In this document: positions 1-8,537 of the stretch, piece by piece
Position numbering within the stretch: the first letter of the stretch is position 1
Layout: each line of letters starts with the position of its first letter
Assembly (NCBI RefSeq): GCF_019550795.1
Contig: NZ_CP080545.1
Location: 3,196,001-3,260,000, forward strand
Source of the DNA: Paenibacillus sp. sptzw28
GTDB taxonomy: Bacteria > Bacillota > Bacilli > Paenibacillales > Paenibacillaceae
Length of the DNA stretch: 64,000 nt
Direction of reading: 5' to 3'
The notes under the pieces: generated by a model
Databases searched by the model: none
Told to the model about the DNA's origin: nothing
The model's input: only the letters and a program-made list of their open reading frames with translations
Program-made: the position numbers and the translations under genes

Positions 1-312
1 GGTTTCCTCACTTAATAGCACCCCAGCATGTATCGTGCCACAAAATCATCCATCTCTAAGCTCCAAGCCTTCATGGGGCTTTTTCGAGTTAATTTGCCCA
101 AGCATTATCCCCTTCGGCTTCACTTTCACGATGCGGTAGGATTCATTTTCATTACGGCCTGCAGATTTGCTTCACCGCGCAGAGCGCGACTTTTCACAGG
201 GCTTCAACCGCCGGATTTCGCCGACGTCTGCCTGCTAGCTACGGGGCGGCTTGGTCCCTACCCCGACTGAACTTTCATCAGTAAGTTGTGCCTAGCTTGG
301 CTAGGCGCGCAC
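1..312 (-). mobile_element. Probable 5' part of a group II intron, running off the window edge
   Basis: Read on the minus strand from 312, the sequence begins GTGCGCGCC, which matches the GUGYG 5' end of bacterial group II introns, then forms a GCCTAG/CTAGGC hairpin and continues into GC-rich, purine-rich, non-coding structured sequence. It begins right beside a stem-loop (329-357); class C group II introns typically insert just downstream of terminator hairpins. The 80-residue plus-strand reading frame here has no good ribosome site and no recognisable domain, so it is not called. The reverse transcriptase and domains V/VI would lie outside the window. The identification is an inference from the 5' end and context. 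Confidence 0.4.
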
Positions 313-372
313 TGCCCGTTAGCGGAGTGAAGCTGTCGATTGATCCGCGGCAGCTTCATTGAGCTCTTGTTA
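313..372. repeat. Intergenic hairpin repeat (CCGTTAGCG family)
   Basis: Contains GCCCGTTAGCGGAGTGA followed by a stem-loop with arms GAAGCTG (329-335) and CAGCTTC (351-357). The same layout, a GC-rich hairpin beside a CCGTTAGCG box, recurs in many gaps of this window. Confidence 0.6.
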
Positions 373-403
373 TCCGATAGTGAATTCTCCTCAGTAAAGT
401 AGT

Positions 404-616
404 CTATTTATCCGAATCCCTTTTATTTAATAATCTTACTCCAATTAACAAAGGAATTATTAGAAAAATAAAAACTACAGATGGAATTTGTCCAGACCAC
501 CCTCCAAAATTCCCATCGATTTCATCCACATTCTGTGACATTTTAGCCAGAGTAAATATTATCGCTGCAGTTAAACATGAAAAGCCCATGAGTAATAACC
601 CCGCTAGTCTATTCAT
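404..616 (-). CDS. Small hypothetical membrane protein, 70 aa
   Basis: A short protein with two hydrophobic segments, roughly residues 5-24 and 45-62, separated by a polar loop, ending in a basic/acidic tail (NKRDSDK). It is probably a two-pass membrane protein. The ATG at 616 is preceded by GAGGTGA at good distance, which supports expression. No family was recognised. Its neighbours are a structured non-coding element and a hairpin repeat, so context gives no function. The hairpin at 707-739 lies upstream of it, not at its end. Confidence 0.6.
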   Translation of the reverse strand: MNRLAGLLLMGFSCLTAAIIFTLAKMSQNVDEIDGNFGGWSGQIPSVVFIFLIIPLLIGVRLLNKRDSDK

Positions 617-682
617 TAAATCACCTCACGCTCTTTCCGTCTCAATTTATTCTTTTACGTTCCAATACTTGGAAAGTTGCGC

Positions 683-761
683 TATGCTGCCCGTTCAATA
701 AAAAACCAGGGAGCAGCTGCCGCGGCAATCTACTCCCTGTTTATTACGCTATCGTTATCCG
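683..761. repeat. Intergenic hairpin repeat (CCGTTAGCG family)
   Basis: Arms CAGGGAG (707-713) and CTCCCTG (733-739) enclose GCAGCTGCCGCGGC-like sequence, followed by ATCGTTATCCGTTAGC. It sits in the 366-base gap between the small membrane protein and cwlJ. The rest of that gap shows no gene. Confidence 0.65.
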
Positions 762-982
762 TTAGCTTAATCTTCTTCCGATACTACTTGAAATTTGATA
801 AAAGCTCACCCTTGATTATTTAAAGTTTGGATTTGTAACTACTTTTAATTGATCACCTATTTTTTCACAGTCAGGTGAGGACTCTTATCAAGAAGAGGCT
901 GTGCTTCTTTTAAGGCAACTTTTCGTAGTCGATGGCATACCAGGCATTGAATGCCTTATGGCATTCGCCCTTATAAAGCTTT

Positions 983-1432
983 TTATCGGTAAATTTCCGC
1001 GCATTCCGTGCTTGTAGGTTGGTAAAAACAATGATTTTTCCAAGCACCCGCGAGCGGTTGACCGTACCACATTGCGGGACAAGCTTGAGATGTTGGCCCC
1101 CACGGGTTGAAATACCACAGCGAGTATTTTGAAGGCCATTCTCGCCAGCCTTTTATGGTCTGTTCAGCTAGCCGACGCTCTCGTTCCCGTGACTTCAGAT
1201 AAAAATCGGGTTCTAATATGGCGTCGAACATGGCATCGTCATTCATATAATGATAAATAACATCATTAATATTGTTGACGTTCTTGAAGTCCGAACACCT
1301 GACTACGGCCCGATTAATCACGACAGCGCCAACCGTTAACATACCCTTTTCGCCTTCCGCCTGTGCCTCGCCCCTCATAAGCCGCGCCAACAAATCAACG
1401 TCAGACGACCTATACTTAACCCTTGCACCCAT
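983..1432 (-). CDS. cwlJ: CwlJ-type spore cortex-lytic hydrolase
   Basis: A 149-residue protein of the SleB/CwlJ (Hydrolase_2) family. The opening SSDVDLLARLMRGEAQAEGE carries the catalytic-region glutamate, followed by GMLTVGAVVINRA and CSDFKN. The C-terminal half has WPSKYSLWYFNPWG, WYGQPLAGAWKNHCFYQPT and CAEIYR, all as in Bacillus CwlJ, and the length matches a stand-alone CwlJ (about 142 aa, no signal peptide). In Bacillus, CwlJ sits in the spore coat, needs GerQ, and degrades cortex peptidoglycan during germination, especially with calcium-dipicolinate. No gerQ is visible here. The ATG at 1432 follows an AAAGGGGG ribosome site. It stands alone, so it may be a second copy in this genome. 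Confidence 0.9.
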   Translation of the reverse strand: MGARVKYRSSDVDLLARLMRGEAQAEGEKGMLTVGAVVINRAVVRCSDFKNVNNINDVIYHYMNDDAMFDAILEPDFYLKSRERERRLAEQTIKGWREWPSKYSLWYFNPWGPTSQACPAMWYGQPLAGAWKNHCFYQPTSTECAEIYR

Positions 1433-1584
1433 GGCAAAACCCCCTTTAACTGGTTAACACACTATATTCACATTTTGGCAAAATGACCGTTGGCGTGCGG
1501 GGTGGGTCACATGTGTGCCAGGGTGTCAAAACTTAAAAAAGTAGCCGATCGTTTGGCCGGCTGCCGCTGTGTAATGGTTGAACT

Positions 1585-1935
1585 CCCTCGGTACGATATT
1601 GTTTTCTCACGAATACTCGCTTATTCGCAGGATTTCACCCTTACTAGAAATGTAGAAAGGTAAGAAAGATGACCTCGTAATAGACCTGAGCAACATGAAG
1701 GCGTGAGGAAATAGAGGGGGAGGTTGCAACCCCACATTCTTCCATCTACTGCACGCATTCTCCACGCCGCCCCTGGAGGTTTTCACTCCCATGTCTCAAC
1801 GGGTCTACGCCCTTTCATTCCTTCGTTACACCTGGCCAAGGGGTGGAGGCCGGTCTTGCTATCGTTACGGGTCGGTGCCCTTTGGTTCAATTCATCCGGT
1901 ACCCCGTGCTTTCTTTGAAATCCCGCGAATAAGCC
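1585..1935. repeat. Structured repeat bounded by inverted copies of GAAATCC.GCGAATAAG
   Basis: CTTATTCGCAGGATTTCA (about 1619) and TGAAATCCCGCGAATAAG (about 1916) are near-perfect inverted copies, giving a roughly 320-base element. The left 150 bases (1585-1740) match 53084-53262 on the opposite strand: the two ends are nearly identical while the middle differs. A hairpin near 1541-1565 precedes it. No credible gene lies inside. It is directly downstream of the IS110 gene, so it could be that element's non-coding end or a separate small element. Confidence 0.5.
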
Positions 1936-3171
1936 AAAACTCGTACAACGAAACGGTAAGTATAGGTTAAGCAGCTAGCTGGATTGGCATCGTTTTTGGA
2001 GCGTTGTAAGCTTCGCCGCTGCGAGCCATTCCAACTAAGATTCTGGCTAATTTGCCACACAGCTTCATAATGGACCTCATTTTCTTCATCTTCTTTGTCT
2101 GTACATTGTATGCATGGATGGCTTTAAACTCCGAATTATTAGCAACTAAACTCATGGTCATCATGAAGATGAAACGTCGGAGACGAGAGCGTCCACGTTT
2201 GCTAATCTTCATCTGTCCGGTCCATTTACCTGAGCTTGCTTCTGCAAGGTTGAGACCAGCATGACGCAGTAAGGCATTACCGTGAACAAAGCCGCTTAAA
2301 TCCCCCGCCTCACCTAGAATACCAGCTAACGAAATCGCACTTATCCCTTTGACAGCAAGCATGGATTTCGCAAATGGAATGCGATCCAAAACAGCGATTA
2401 TCTCCGTTTCTACTGTTTGCAATTGCCGGCAAGCAAGGTCGTACTCATCGAGCAGCTGCTTCAAGTGAAGCTTGTAGGCATGTGTGGCTTGCTTAGAACC
2501 CACAGATTTGTAAGCCAATGAGATAAGAGCTCGAGCTTTTCGCTCACCAGAATGCCGTTTCATAATCGATTTCCAACGTTGTAAAACGTCTTGAGGCTGT
2601 AATTTACACAATTCTTCGGGCGTTGGGAAAAGACGAAGAGTGGCCAATGAACCGGCACACAGGATGTTTTTGAAAACTTGTCGCAGCTCAGGAAAAACAA
2701 CGTCGACCCAGCGATGAATTTGGTTCTTGGCACTAACGAGTCTCGTAACGACAGAGTCGCGGTTTGAGAGAAAAACACGTAGTTCATCGAATGCTTCTGG
2801 TGTGTTGCGAGTGAACGAGTAGTAGCCGTTTTTGACCATATCTGCGATGACCAGGGCATCCTTTTTGTCACTCTTGGATGGCGTATTGTCGCGATTTTCC
2901 TTGTTCTTTTTCACGAGATGTGGATTGACTAGAACAACTTCAAACTGACGATTTGAGAGCCACCTGGAGAGGTTAAGCCAGTAGTGTCCGGTAGGCTCCA
3001 TACCGACAATGGCTGCTGTTAAAGCGTGAGCGGATTGCAGCGACTGGATCCACCGAAGAAGGCTATTAAAACCCTCTTCATCGTTTGAGAAGGATAGGGG
3101 ATTACCGACCACGATTCCCCGAAAATTAACAGCACGTGCGACATGCATTTGCTGGGCGATGTCGATCCCGA

Positions 3172-4522
3172 GGGTCTGTCAAATCTTTTGTGTAAACTCT
3201 TTTCGTGCTTTCCCCCGAGGGGGAAATTTTATCGCAGATGCTGTCCGATGCGGTCCGGATAGAAAACGGAGAGCTGCAGCAGCATTTGACCCCAGTTTTG
3301 AACGCGGCCTGTCCATTTACGCGTAACATCCATGGTGGCCAGATAAAGCATTTTCAACAAGGATTCATCCGTCGGGAAGATGCTTTTTCCCTTCGTCACT
3401 TTGCGAAGTTGGCGGTGGTAACTCTCGATGATGTTGGTGGTGTAAATGAGCTTGCGGATTTCGGGTGGATACTTGAAGAAGGTGGCCAGCTCATCCCAGT
3501 TATTGCGCCAAGAGCGAATGATGAGCGGGTACTTATTCCCCCAGGTTTCCTCGAAGCGATCGAGCTCGACGAGTGCCATTTCTTCCGTCGCTGCTTTGTA
3601 AATCGGCTTCAGGTCAGCTGTTACCTTCTTCAGATCCTTGTAAGAGACGTAACGGGTGGAGTTGCGGATCTGGTGGATGATACACTTCTGAATATCCGTT
3701 TTCGCGTAACAAGCCTGAATGGCTTGGCTGAAGCCGGTCAGATTATCGACACAGATGATAAGGATATCCTGCACGCCCCGGTTCTTCAGGTCGTTTAGAA
3801 CATTAAGCCAGAACTTGGCGGATTCATGCTCACCAATCCACATGCCCAGTACATCCTTGTTGCCATCCAGGTCGATGCCGATTACCATGTAGGCGGCTTT
3901 ATTGACAATGGCACCATCTTGCTTCACCTTGAAGTGTATGGCATCCAGGAAGACAACCGCGTACACGCCTTGGAGCGGCCGGTTCTGCCATTCTTTAATC
4001 AAGGGAATGATCTTGTTGGTGACGTTAGAAATAAAGGTGGGAGAGACCTCAATCCCATACAGATTTTGCAGATGATCCTGAATCTCACGCGTGCTGACAC
4101 CTTTGGCATAAAGGGCAATAATCTGATCTTCAATGCCGGTCACATTAGACTGGTGCTTCTTCACCACCAGGGGTTCAAATTCCCCTTGCCGGTCACGGGG
4201 AACGGCGATCTCCTGATCACCGTACTCGCTTACGATGGTTTTCTTACTCTTGCCATTACGACTGTTGGTCGTCTGCTTGTTCTGCATGTCGTGCTTCTCA
4301 TAGCCCAGATGTTCATCCATCTCGGCTTCCAGCATCTCCTGCAGCGTTTCGGCAAACAGCTCTTTCAACGCATTCTGTGCATCCTGCGCCGAGACCAATT
4401 TATTCTCCTTGATGAACTGCCGGAGTTGCTGTTTCGTCCATAATCCCATGTGTTCTCCCCAACCTTTCTTCTACTTCCATTGTAATAGGTTTAGGAATTT
4501 ACACAATCTATTTTACAGACTC
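3172..4522 (-). mobile_element. Complete IS256-family insertion sequence, about 1351 bp
   Basis: The terminal inverted repeats are GGGTCTGTCAAATC at 3172 and, reversed, GAGTCTGTAAAATAG at 4522, typical of IS256 ends. It is flanked by the 8-bp direct repeat GATCCCGA and carries one intact transposase gene. It is inserted in the 5' part of an IS110 transposase gene. A 92-base fragment identical to its left end also sits at 15831-15922. Confidence 0.95.
3229..4449 (-). CDS. IS256-family (Mutator-type) DDE transposase
   Basis: The 406-residue protein is full length for the family. The catalytic triad is visible as D169 (VVFLDAIHFKVKQDG), D235 (IICVDNLTGF) and E342 (TTNIIESYHRQLRK), with the CIIHQIRNS motif at 256-264 between the second D and the E. 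The N-terminal segment (LEAEMDEHLGYEKHD, then RNGKSKKTI) is the usual DNA-binding part. The ATG at 4449 is preceded by a GGGGAG ribosome site. The frame is intact and the inverted repeats are present, so the element may be mobile. Copies near 100 per cent identical elsewhere in the genome would support recent movement. Confidence 0.95.
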   Translation of the reverse strand: MGLWTKQQLRQFIKENKLVSAQDAQNALKELFAETLQEMLEAEMDEHLGYEKHDMQNKQTTNSRNGKSKKTIVSEYGDQEIAVPRDRQGEFEPLVVKKHQSNVTGIEDQIIALYAKGVSTREIQDHLQNLYGIEVSPTFISNVTNKIIPLIKEWQNRPLQGVYAVVFLDAIHFKVKQDGAIVNKAAYMVIGIDLDGNKDVLGMWIGEHESAKFWLNVLNDLKNRGVQDILIICVDNLTGFSQAIQACYAKTDIQKCIIHQIRNSTRYVSYKDLKKVTADLKPIYKAATEEMALVELDRFEETWGNKYPLIIRSWRNNWDELATFFKYPPEIRKLIYTTNIIESYHRQLRKVTKGKSIFPTDESLLKMLYLATMDVTRKWTGRVQNWGQMLLQLSVFYPDRIGQHLR

Positions 4523-4710
4523 GATCCCGACGACCAGATGCTGGGCGGAAATTTTTTCAATAAGTTGATTTTGTTTGTCCTGCGATTTAAACTTCATAGT
4601 AGAGCGTCCTCCTAAGATGATGGGATTTAAAGGGCTATGACCCGTTTCGTACTCCCATCGTACCGAGGCGCTCGTTTTTTTGCAAAGCGGAAATTTAACG
4701 CTCTACAGGA

Positions 4711-4737
4711 ATGCTATCGTACCCGTTAACGTAATGA
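4711..4737. repeat. Fragment of the CCGTTAGCG-family repeat
   Basis: AATGCTATCGTACCCGTTAA followed by CGTAATGA matches the right half of other copies, such as 43110-43127. The hairpin half is absent, probably lost when the IS110-type element arrived next to it. Confidence 0.45.
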
Positions 4738-4777
4738 GCAAGACACCAAGTGCCAACTTAGCTGTTCTGAAAATAAA

Positions 4778-5203
4778 TCAAAGTATCTTTCTTCCTTGTG
4801 GTAATCTTTTCATGAACCGCTCTGAATCCCTAACAAATCCAAATTGTTCATACAATCCATGTGCGTCTTGAGTCCCCAAAATACCGGTCATCCATTCGAA
4901 CTCTGGAGCATTGGATATAACATCGACAATTTTTTTTGAGATTCCTTGTCCCCGGTACTCTTCCAGTACAAAGATATCGCACAAATAATACATTGTTGCC
5001 CCATCTGTAACTATTCTTGCGAATCCAATCATTTTATCGTTGTGATATACACCGTAACAAATTGAGTTTTGAAGAGATTTTTTGATTTTTTCGGGGGGTC
5101 TTCGACTAGCCCAGTAACTGTTTGCCAAAAAGTTTAAAACCGTTTGAACGTCAATTCTTGATTTATCATCACTTATTACGTATTGCTTATATGATATCTC
5201 CAC
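4778..5203 (-). CDS. GNAT family N-acetyltransferase, about 141 aa
   Basis: The acetyl-CoA-binding motif A is clear: DIFVLEEYRGQGISKKIVD (R/Q-x-x-G-x-G/A type). It is followed by GTQDAHGLYEQFGFVRDSER, the motif B end of the fold. The N-terminal region SRIDVQTVLNFLANSYWA and MIGFARIVTDGATMYYL is as in small-molecule GNATs of the YjdJ/YitI kind. The start is taken as GTG 5203 because AAGGGGG sits at 5210-5216; a TTG 18 bases further upstream lacks a ribosome site. The substrate is unknown. The gene stands alone between the IS pair and a hairpin repeat. Confidence 0.85.
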   Translation of the reverse strand: MEISYKQYVISDDKSRIDVQTVLNFLANSYWASRRPPEKIKKSLQNSICYGVYHNDKMIGFARIVTDGATMYYLCDIFVLEEYRGQGISKKIVDVISNAPEFEWMTGILGTQDAHGLYEQFGFVRDSERFMKRLPQGRKIL

Positions 5204-5260
5204 TCTAATCCCCCTTAGCAAATTATTGAAAATATTCTAACATGGATGAATTTAAACATG

Positions 5261-5365
5261 AATAGCCGTTATTAAACTCTACAGCCCTTTAGCTTAATGA
5301 AATATGGAGCAGCTGCCACCGGCAATCTGCTCCATGATTCGTTGAAATATCGTTCCCATTTAGCA
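5261..5365. repeat. Intergenic hairpin repeat (CCGTTAGCG family)
   Basis: Perfect arms ATGGAGCAG (5304-5312) and CTGCTCCAT (5327-5335) enclose CTGCCACCGGCAAT, followed by AAATATCGTTCCCATTTAGC, a degenerate right-hand box. Confidence 0.6.
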
Positions 5366-5447
5366 AAATTATAAATTTTTCCTTTTTCAGTCGCTGCCCT
5401 TTCAATATTTGTTGGAATCACATTCTATTGTTACGTCGCCACCTTCA

Positions 5448-6722
5448 TTATTTGCTAATTTCGACTGTAATCGTCAGGTCATCAATATAATCTTTCGGAT
5501 GGAATTGCTCCGTGCCGATGATGACGTCATCGTTTGGATTGGTCGAGGTAAATACAGCTTGATATTGATTCACCGTTCCTTCCACCCGTTGAGGGTATTG
5601 AAGAACGTCATATCCTACGCCATATTGATTTTCTAGCCACACATACCTTGTCCGATCACTGGTAAGCTCGCCCTCTACTTCGAACGTCATCGTAAATGTA
5701 TTATTTTTTTGTTCAATATGCTCAATCCGAACGGAACCGGCTTCCCCTTGAGACAGCTCGAGGCTCTTTCCCTCCCATCGTTTTGTTTCCAAACCCGTCA
5801 TACCGCTCCCCAGATACGGCTTAATGGTCAGCGACTTCGGAATGGGATCCATACGTTCGAAATTCAATTGAGAAGAGTACACATATTGACCGTCTTCAGT
5901 CGGTGTGTCTTTTCCATTATGACTGAATATTTGCAGAACGCGTCCCTTGTCATCGAAAATTTGATAGTTCATGACTGAAGGGAGCTCCCTTTTTTCATTA
6001 CTGAACCAACGGATGGAAAGTGTTGCGGAAGTTGAATTAAAAACAGTTTTATCGTAAAGCATCGTCATATCCCGCCACACTCTGGCGTCATTAATGAGGT
6101 AAGCATGCTCGTCTCCTTGTAATTTCATAGGAATCGCGACATGCCACGATCGGTCATCCAATGAGCTTAATTCAAGTGTGAAAGCTTCCGGAATTTCTTG
6201 ATTTGGGTGAATCGTATAGATACCGGCGAAGCTTCCATCCGCCAACGTTCTGCTGCCGCTTAAATCCGCGTTATAGCTCGTCAGACGTTTACCGTCTATC
6301 GATATTTGAGTATGGTTCCAAAATTCAAAGTTGCCAGTATCGTTGATAAAGCCGATATGAATGCTCGATCCGTCGTAAAGACTTTCCGTGAAGGTAACGG
6401 TTTTACCGTCAATGACCACCTGTTGTCCAAGCGGACTCACAAGCCCGTCTTGACTGGCTTTCCGTTCCCCGACATTCCCTACAAGCTCAAAAATCGATCC
6501 GATCACCGGAATTGAACGTATGGTTTCCGCGAAAACCGGAGAAATCGCTCTTGCGCCGAACAGGATAACTACCGCCAATACCACCGCCGGGAGTGCGTAG
6601 TACATTTTCCGCTTGCGTGCTTGTCGAGGAAGCTGATTAAGAGTGTGCATGATTCGATCCTCCAGTTCGCTTGGTACGGATGGATTCACCGTTTGTTTAA
6701 TTGCTTCTTCCCATTGCTCCAC
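5448..6722 (-). CDS. DUF4179-type membrane anti-sigma factor
   Basis: The protein has a cytoplasmic N-terminal part of about 45 residues, a transmembrane helix (YALPAVVLAVVILFGARAI), then ISPVFAETIRSIPVIGSIFE, which is the hallmark of DUF4179 proteins paired with ECF30-like sigma factors. The remaining 330 residues are an extracytoplasmic beta-rich domain. It would hold the sigma factor encoded just upstream inactive at the membrane until a signal arrives. The start is placed at GTG 6722 because GGAGGAGG precedes it at the right distance; the ATG at 6746 would lie ahead of that site. The gene overlaps the end of the sigma gene by 37 bases, which suggests translational coupling. Confidence 0.85.
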   Translation of the reverse strand: MEQWEEAIKQTVNPSVPSELEDRIMHTLNQLPRQARKRKMYYALPAVVLAVVILFGARAISPVFAETIRSIPVIGSIFELVGNVGERKASQDGLVSPLGQQVVIDGKTVTFTESLYDGSSIHIGFINDTGNFEFWNHTQISIDGKRLTSYNADLSGSRTLADGSFAGIYTIHPNQEIPEAFTLELSSLDDRSWHVAIPMKLQGDEHAYLINDARVWRDMTMLYDKTVFNSTSATLSIRWFSNEKRELPSVMNYQIFDDKGRVLQIFSHNGKDTPTEDGQYVYSSQLNFERMDPIPKSLTIKPYLGSGMTGLETKRWEGKSLELSQGEAGSVRIEHIEQKNNTFTMTFEVEGELTSDRTRYVWLENQYGVGYDVLQYPQRVEGTVNQYQAVFTSTNPNDDVIIGTEQFHPKDYIDDLTITVEISK

Positions 6723-7234
6723 TGTCGCTCCTCCTCCGCTATCCATATTTCTTTTGCTTTTTCACGCGCTCTGCACAATCTCGTCTTGATTGTACTTTCA
6801 GGCACTTCAAAAATAGCCGCCAAGTCTTGTACGGAAATATCCTCGATATGGAACAGCTTCAGAAGCTCGCGTTGATCCTCTGGCAAACTTTCGAGTAGTT
6901 GATCGACTTCGATCCGTGCTAATGCGTCGTCGTTGGAAACGGGCTCGTCACGCAGCTCAAGCGCAATTATATTTTCACGTTGTCGGTACATTTGTTTGCA
7001 TTCATTGATGAGGATGCGCAGTAACCAGCTTTTAAAGTATCTCGGTTCCTTCAAGCTACGAATGTTTTGGTACGCTTTCAGGATCGCATCCTGGATGGCG
7101 TCAGCACAATCTTCATCGCGTTGAAGCATCGTTTTCGCCATACGATACATGACCGTTCTGTGAGAGAAGATCAAGCCTTCGAATGCTTTCTTGTCTCCGC
7201 GCTGCGCTTTTTTCACTTCCGATACGGCATCCAT
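6686..7234 (-). CDS. ECF RNA polymerase sigma factor
   Basis: Region 2 is seen in YRMAKTMLQRDEDCADAIQD and IRSLKEPRYFKSWLLRILIN. Region 4 is seen in LLKLFHIEDISVQDLAAIFE and VPESTIKTRLCRAREKAKEI, the helix-turn-helix. At about 182 residues it is the usual ECF length. The start is taken at ATG 7234, with AAAGGAG upstream, rather than 24 bases earlier. It is co-transcribed with, and overlaps, its DUF4179 anti-sigma factor. The upstream region contains GTGAAACCT and CGTATGG, an ECF-like pair, but their spacing is too long to claim an autoregulated promoter. Confidence 0.9.
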   Translation of the reverse strand: MDAVSEVKKAQRGDKKAFEGLIFSHRTVMYRMAKTMLQRDEDCADAIQDAILKAYQNIRSLKEPRYFKSWLLRILINECKQMYRQRENIIALELRDEPVSNDDALARIEVDQLLESLPEDQRELLKLFHIEDISVQDLAAIFEVPESTIKTRLCRAREKAKEIWIAEEERQWSNGKKQLNKR

Positions 7235-7435
7235 CGACAATCTCCTTTCTGGTTGCAACCATACGTTAGATACATAAGAGGATCGTTAGGTTTCACGTTA
7301 TCAAAAAAATGTTTTCGGAATGCTAATTGAGCTTAAATGCCCGTTACTTCAATGAAGGCTGCCGGTTTGATATTATCCCCTTTAAGTAGACAGTGCCAAG
7401 AAAGCGCACTACAGTTTACTTGGAGGGGATTTTTT

Positions 7436-7765
7436 ATGGGGGAAATGAGAAAAACGTATGATGTAGAATTTAAATATAAGGCCGTTAAAATGTTCCTTGA
7501 TGACAAGATGGGATATAAGACTGTCGCAAAAGCACTTGGCATTAACGATAAAATGGTAAGGCGGTGGGTTGCACATTATGAAAGAGAAGGCCTAGCTGGC
7601 TTGGATGAGAAGCGTGGTAAATCTTCAGGGGCTGCAAAGGGCCGTCCAAAAGCGGAGCCGATGAGCCAGGAACAGGAGCTCTTACGGTTACGAGCGGAGA
7701 ATGAATACTTAAAAAAGCTATGGGTGTACCCATCGTTTTTCGAGTCAATTCAGTTTCACCAGTAA
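7436..7765 (+). pseudogene. IS3-family transposase OrfA, truncated at the C-terminal end
   Basis: MRKTYDVEFKYKAVKMFLDD and GYKTVAKALGINDKMVRRWV form the helix-turn-helix of IS3 OrfA. The leucine-zipper part begins with QELLRLRAENEYLKKL and then stops matching at about 7718. The last residues, WVYPSFFESIQFHQ, are foreign. No OrfB follows. The ATG at 7436 has a GGAGGGG ribosome site, and about 60 bases of the element's left end lie upstream. It is a broken insertion sequence whose right part was replaced by the unassigned sequence that starts at 7719. Confidence 0.85.
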
Positions 7766-8276
7766 AGAGTGGTTCACGTTTTCAAAGAAACCTTTAACTC
7801 AATGTCTACAACGTAATGCAGTTTGAGTGATTCACGAGAAATTGCACTCTGGCCATCGCATGATGGGTTGACCTCAGCGGTCTGAACGCAAGGATAGGTG
7901 CATTTCGGCGAGTGCCTTATAGCAACCGTTTCGGGTGACAGCCCTTGATGCAACGTCCCTTGTTTTCCAAGTCCCTTACAACCTAGCTTTCCTTTCTAGA
8001 CATAGGTGCTTCCTCTGCCTGTGAGCTGGATGCTGCCATGGTTCGGCATAGCGTATTTCATAGAAGAAAATTTTACTTTACGCCACTCACCCCATCGTTT
8101 GATGGTCCATATGTTTTCATAAGTTCTAACTTTAGACCCGTACATTCGGAAGTTCGTCACTTCGTATATTTGAGCATTCTCACCGTATCCAGCTTTTCAG
8201 CCGTGCGGCATATCCGTTGGCATACCTTGTCCAGAGGAATGGCTTCAGCCTTCGTTCTGCCGGATCTACCTGTACT
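7766..8276. other. Unassigned 510-base non-coding stretch, possibly a structured RNA element
   Basis: No reading frame here has a ribosome site or a recognisable domain. On the minus strand the sequence is rich in short helices and purine tracts (for example GCTGTCACCCGAAACGG), in the style of group II intron domain I. The nearest intron tail (9645-10030) is in the same orientation but lies upstream of it, so the two cannot be one collinear intron. The identity is open. Confidence 0.3.
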
Positions 8277-8387
8277 TCATACCTCATGATCTGTCAGGCA
8301 TGACGCACGCAGGAGTATTGGCGGGATGGTTTCGGGAAACATGGCTCCGTCATTCCCATCCTCAATTGTAAAGTTAAGATTATTCAT
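8277..8387 (-). CDS. Possible 36-residue ORF, perhaps the 5' stub of an interrupted gene
   Basis: The ATG at 8387 follows an AGGAGA ribosome site (8392-8397) at ideal spacing. The product starts MNNLNFTIEDGNDGAMFPET and continues IPPILLRASCLTDHEV. The composition looks like real protein, and the frame stops where the unassigned non-coding block begins. It may be the beginning of a gene cut by an insertion. No family was recognised. Confidence 0.4.
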   Translation of the reverse strand: MNNLNFTIEDGNDGAMFPETIPPILLRASCLTDHEV

Positions 8388-8435
8388 TTAATCTCCTGCT
8401 TTTCACGCCGTGGCGCTTATAGCAGAACTTGTCGA

Positions 8436-8511
8436 ACCTGCCCCTTACTTCAATAAAAAGCAAAAGTGGTGCTGCTTAAAGTAGCTGCTCCACTATCGTT
8501 GCCCGTCGTTG
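8436..8511. repeat. Intergenic hairpin repeat (CCGTTAGCG family)
   Basis: CCTGCCCCTTACTTCAATAA leads into an imperfect hairpin, AGTGGTGCTGC against GCTGCTCCACT, then ATCGTTGCCCGTCGTTGG. This is the full left-to-right order seen in the better copies at 32668 and 43051. Confidence 0.55.
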
Positions 8512-8537
8512 GTAGGAGCTGAAGCCATCCTTTCTCA

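Larger units (their letters stand above)
1967..4597 (-). pseudogene. IS110-family transposase gene, interrupted by an IS256-type element
   Basis: The main block, 1967-3148, encodes about 393 residues of an IS110 DEDD transposase with the C-terminal transposase_20 region (AVKGISAISLAGILGEAGD, then HAGLNLAEASSGKW). The missing N-terminus lies beyond the IS256 insertion, from ATG 4597 (ribosome site AGGAGG at 4608-4613) to 4523. It reads MKFKSQDKQNQLIEK and then QHLVVGI. Joining the halves restores VVGIDIAQQMHVARAVN, which includes the first catalytic aspartate of the RuvC-like domain. The 8-bp duplication GATCCCGA at 3164-3171 and 4523-4530 shows a clean insertion. The gene is therefore inactivated. 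An internal restart at 3148 would lack the catalytic aspartate. Confidence 0.92.

Noticed and set aside
28..270. 80-residue plus-strand reading frame
   Set aside because: No ribosome site, no domain, and it lies antisense to a probable group II intron RNA.
3205..4443. Long plus-strand frames opposite the IS256 transposase
   Set aside because: They are antisense shadows of a well-supported transposase gene.
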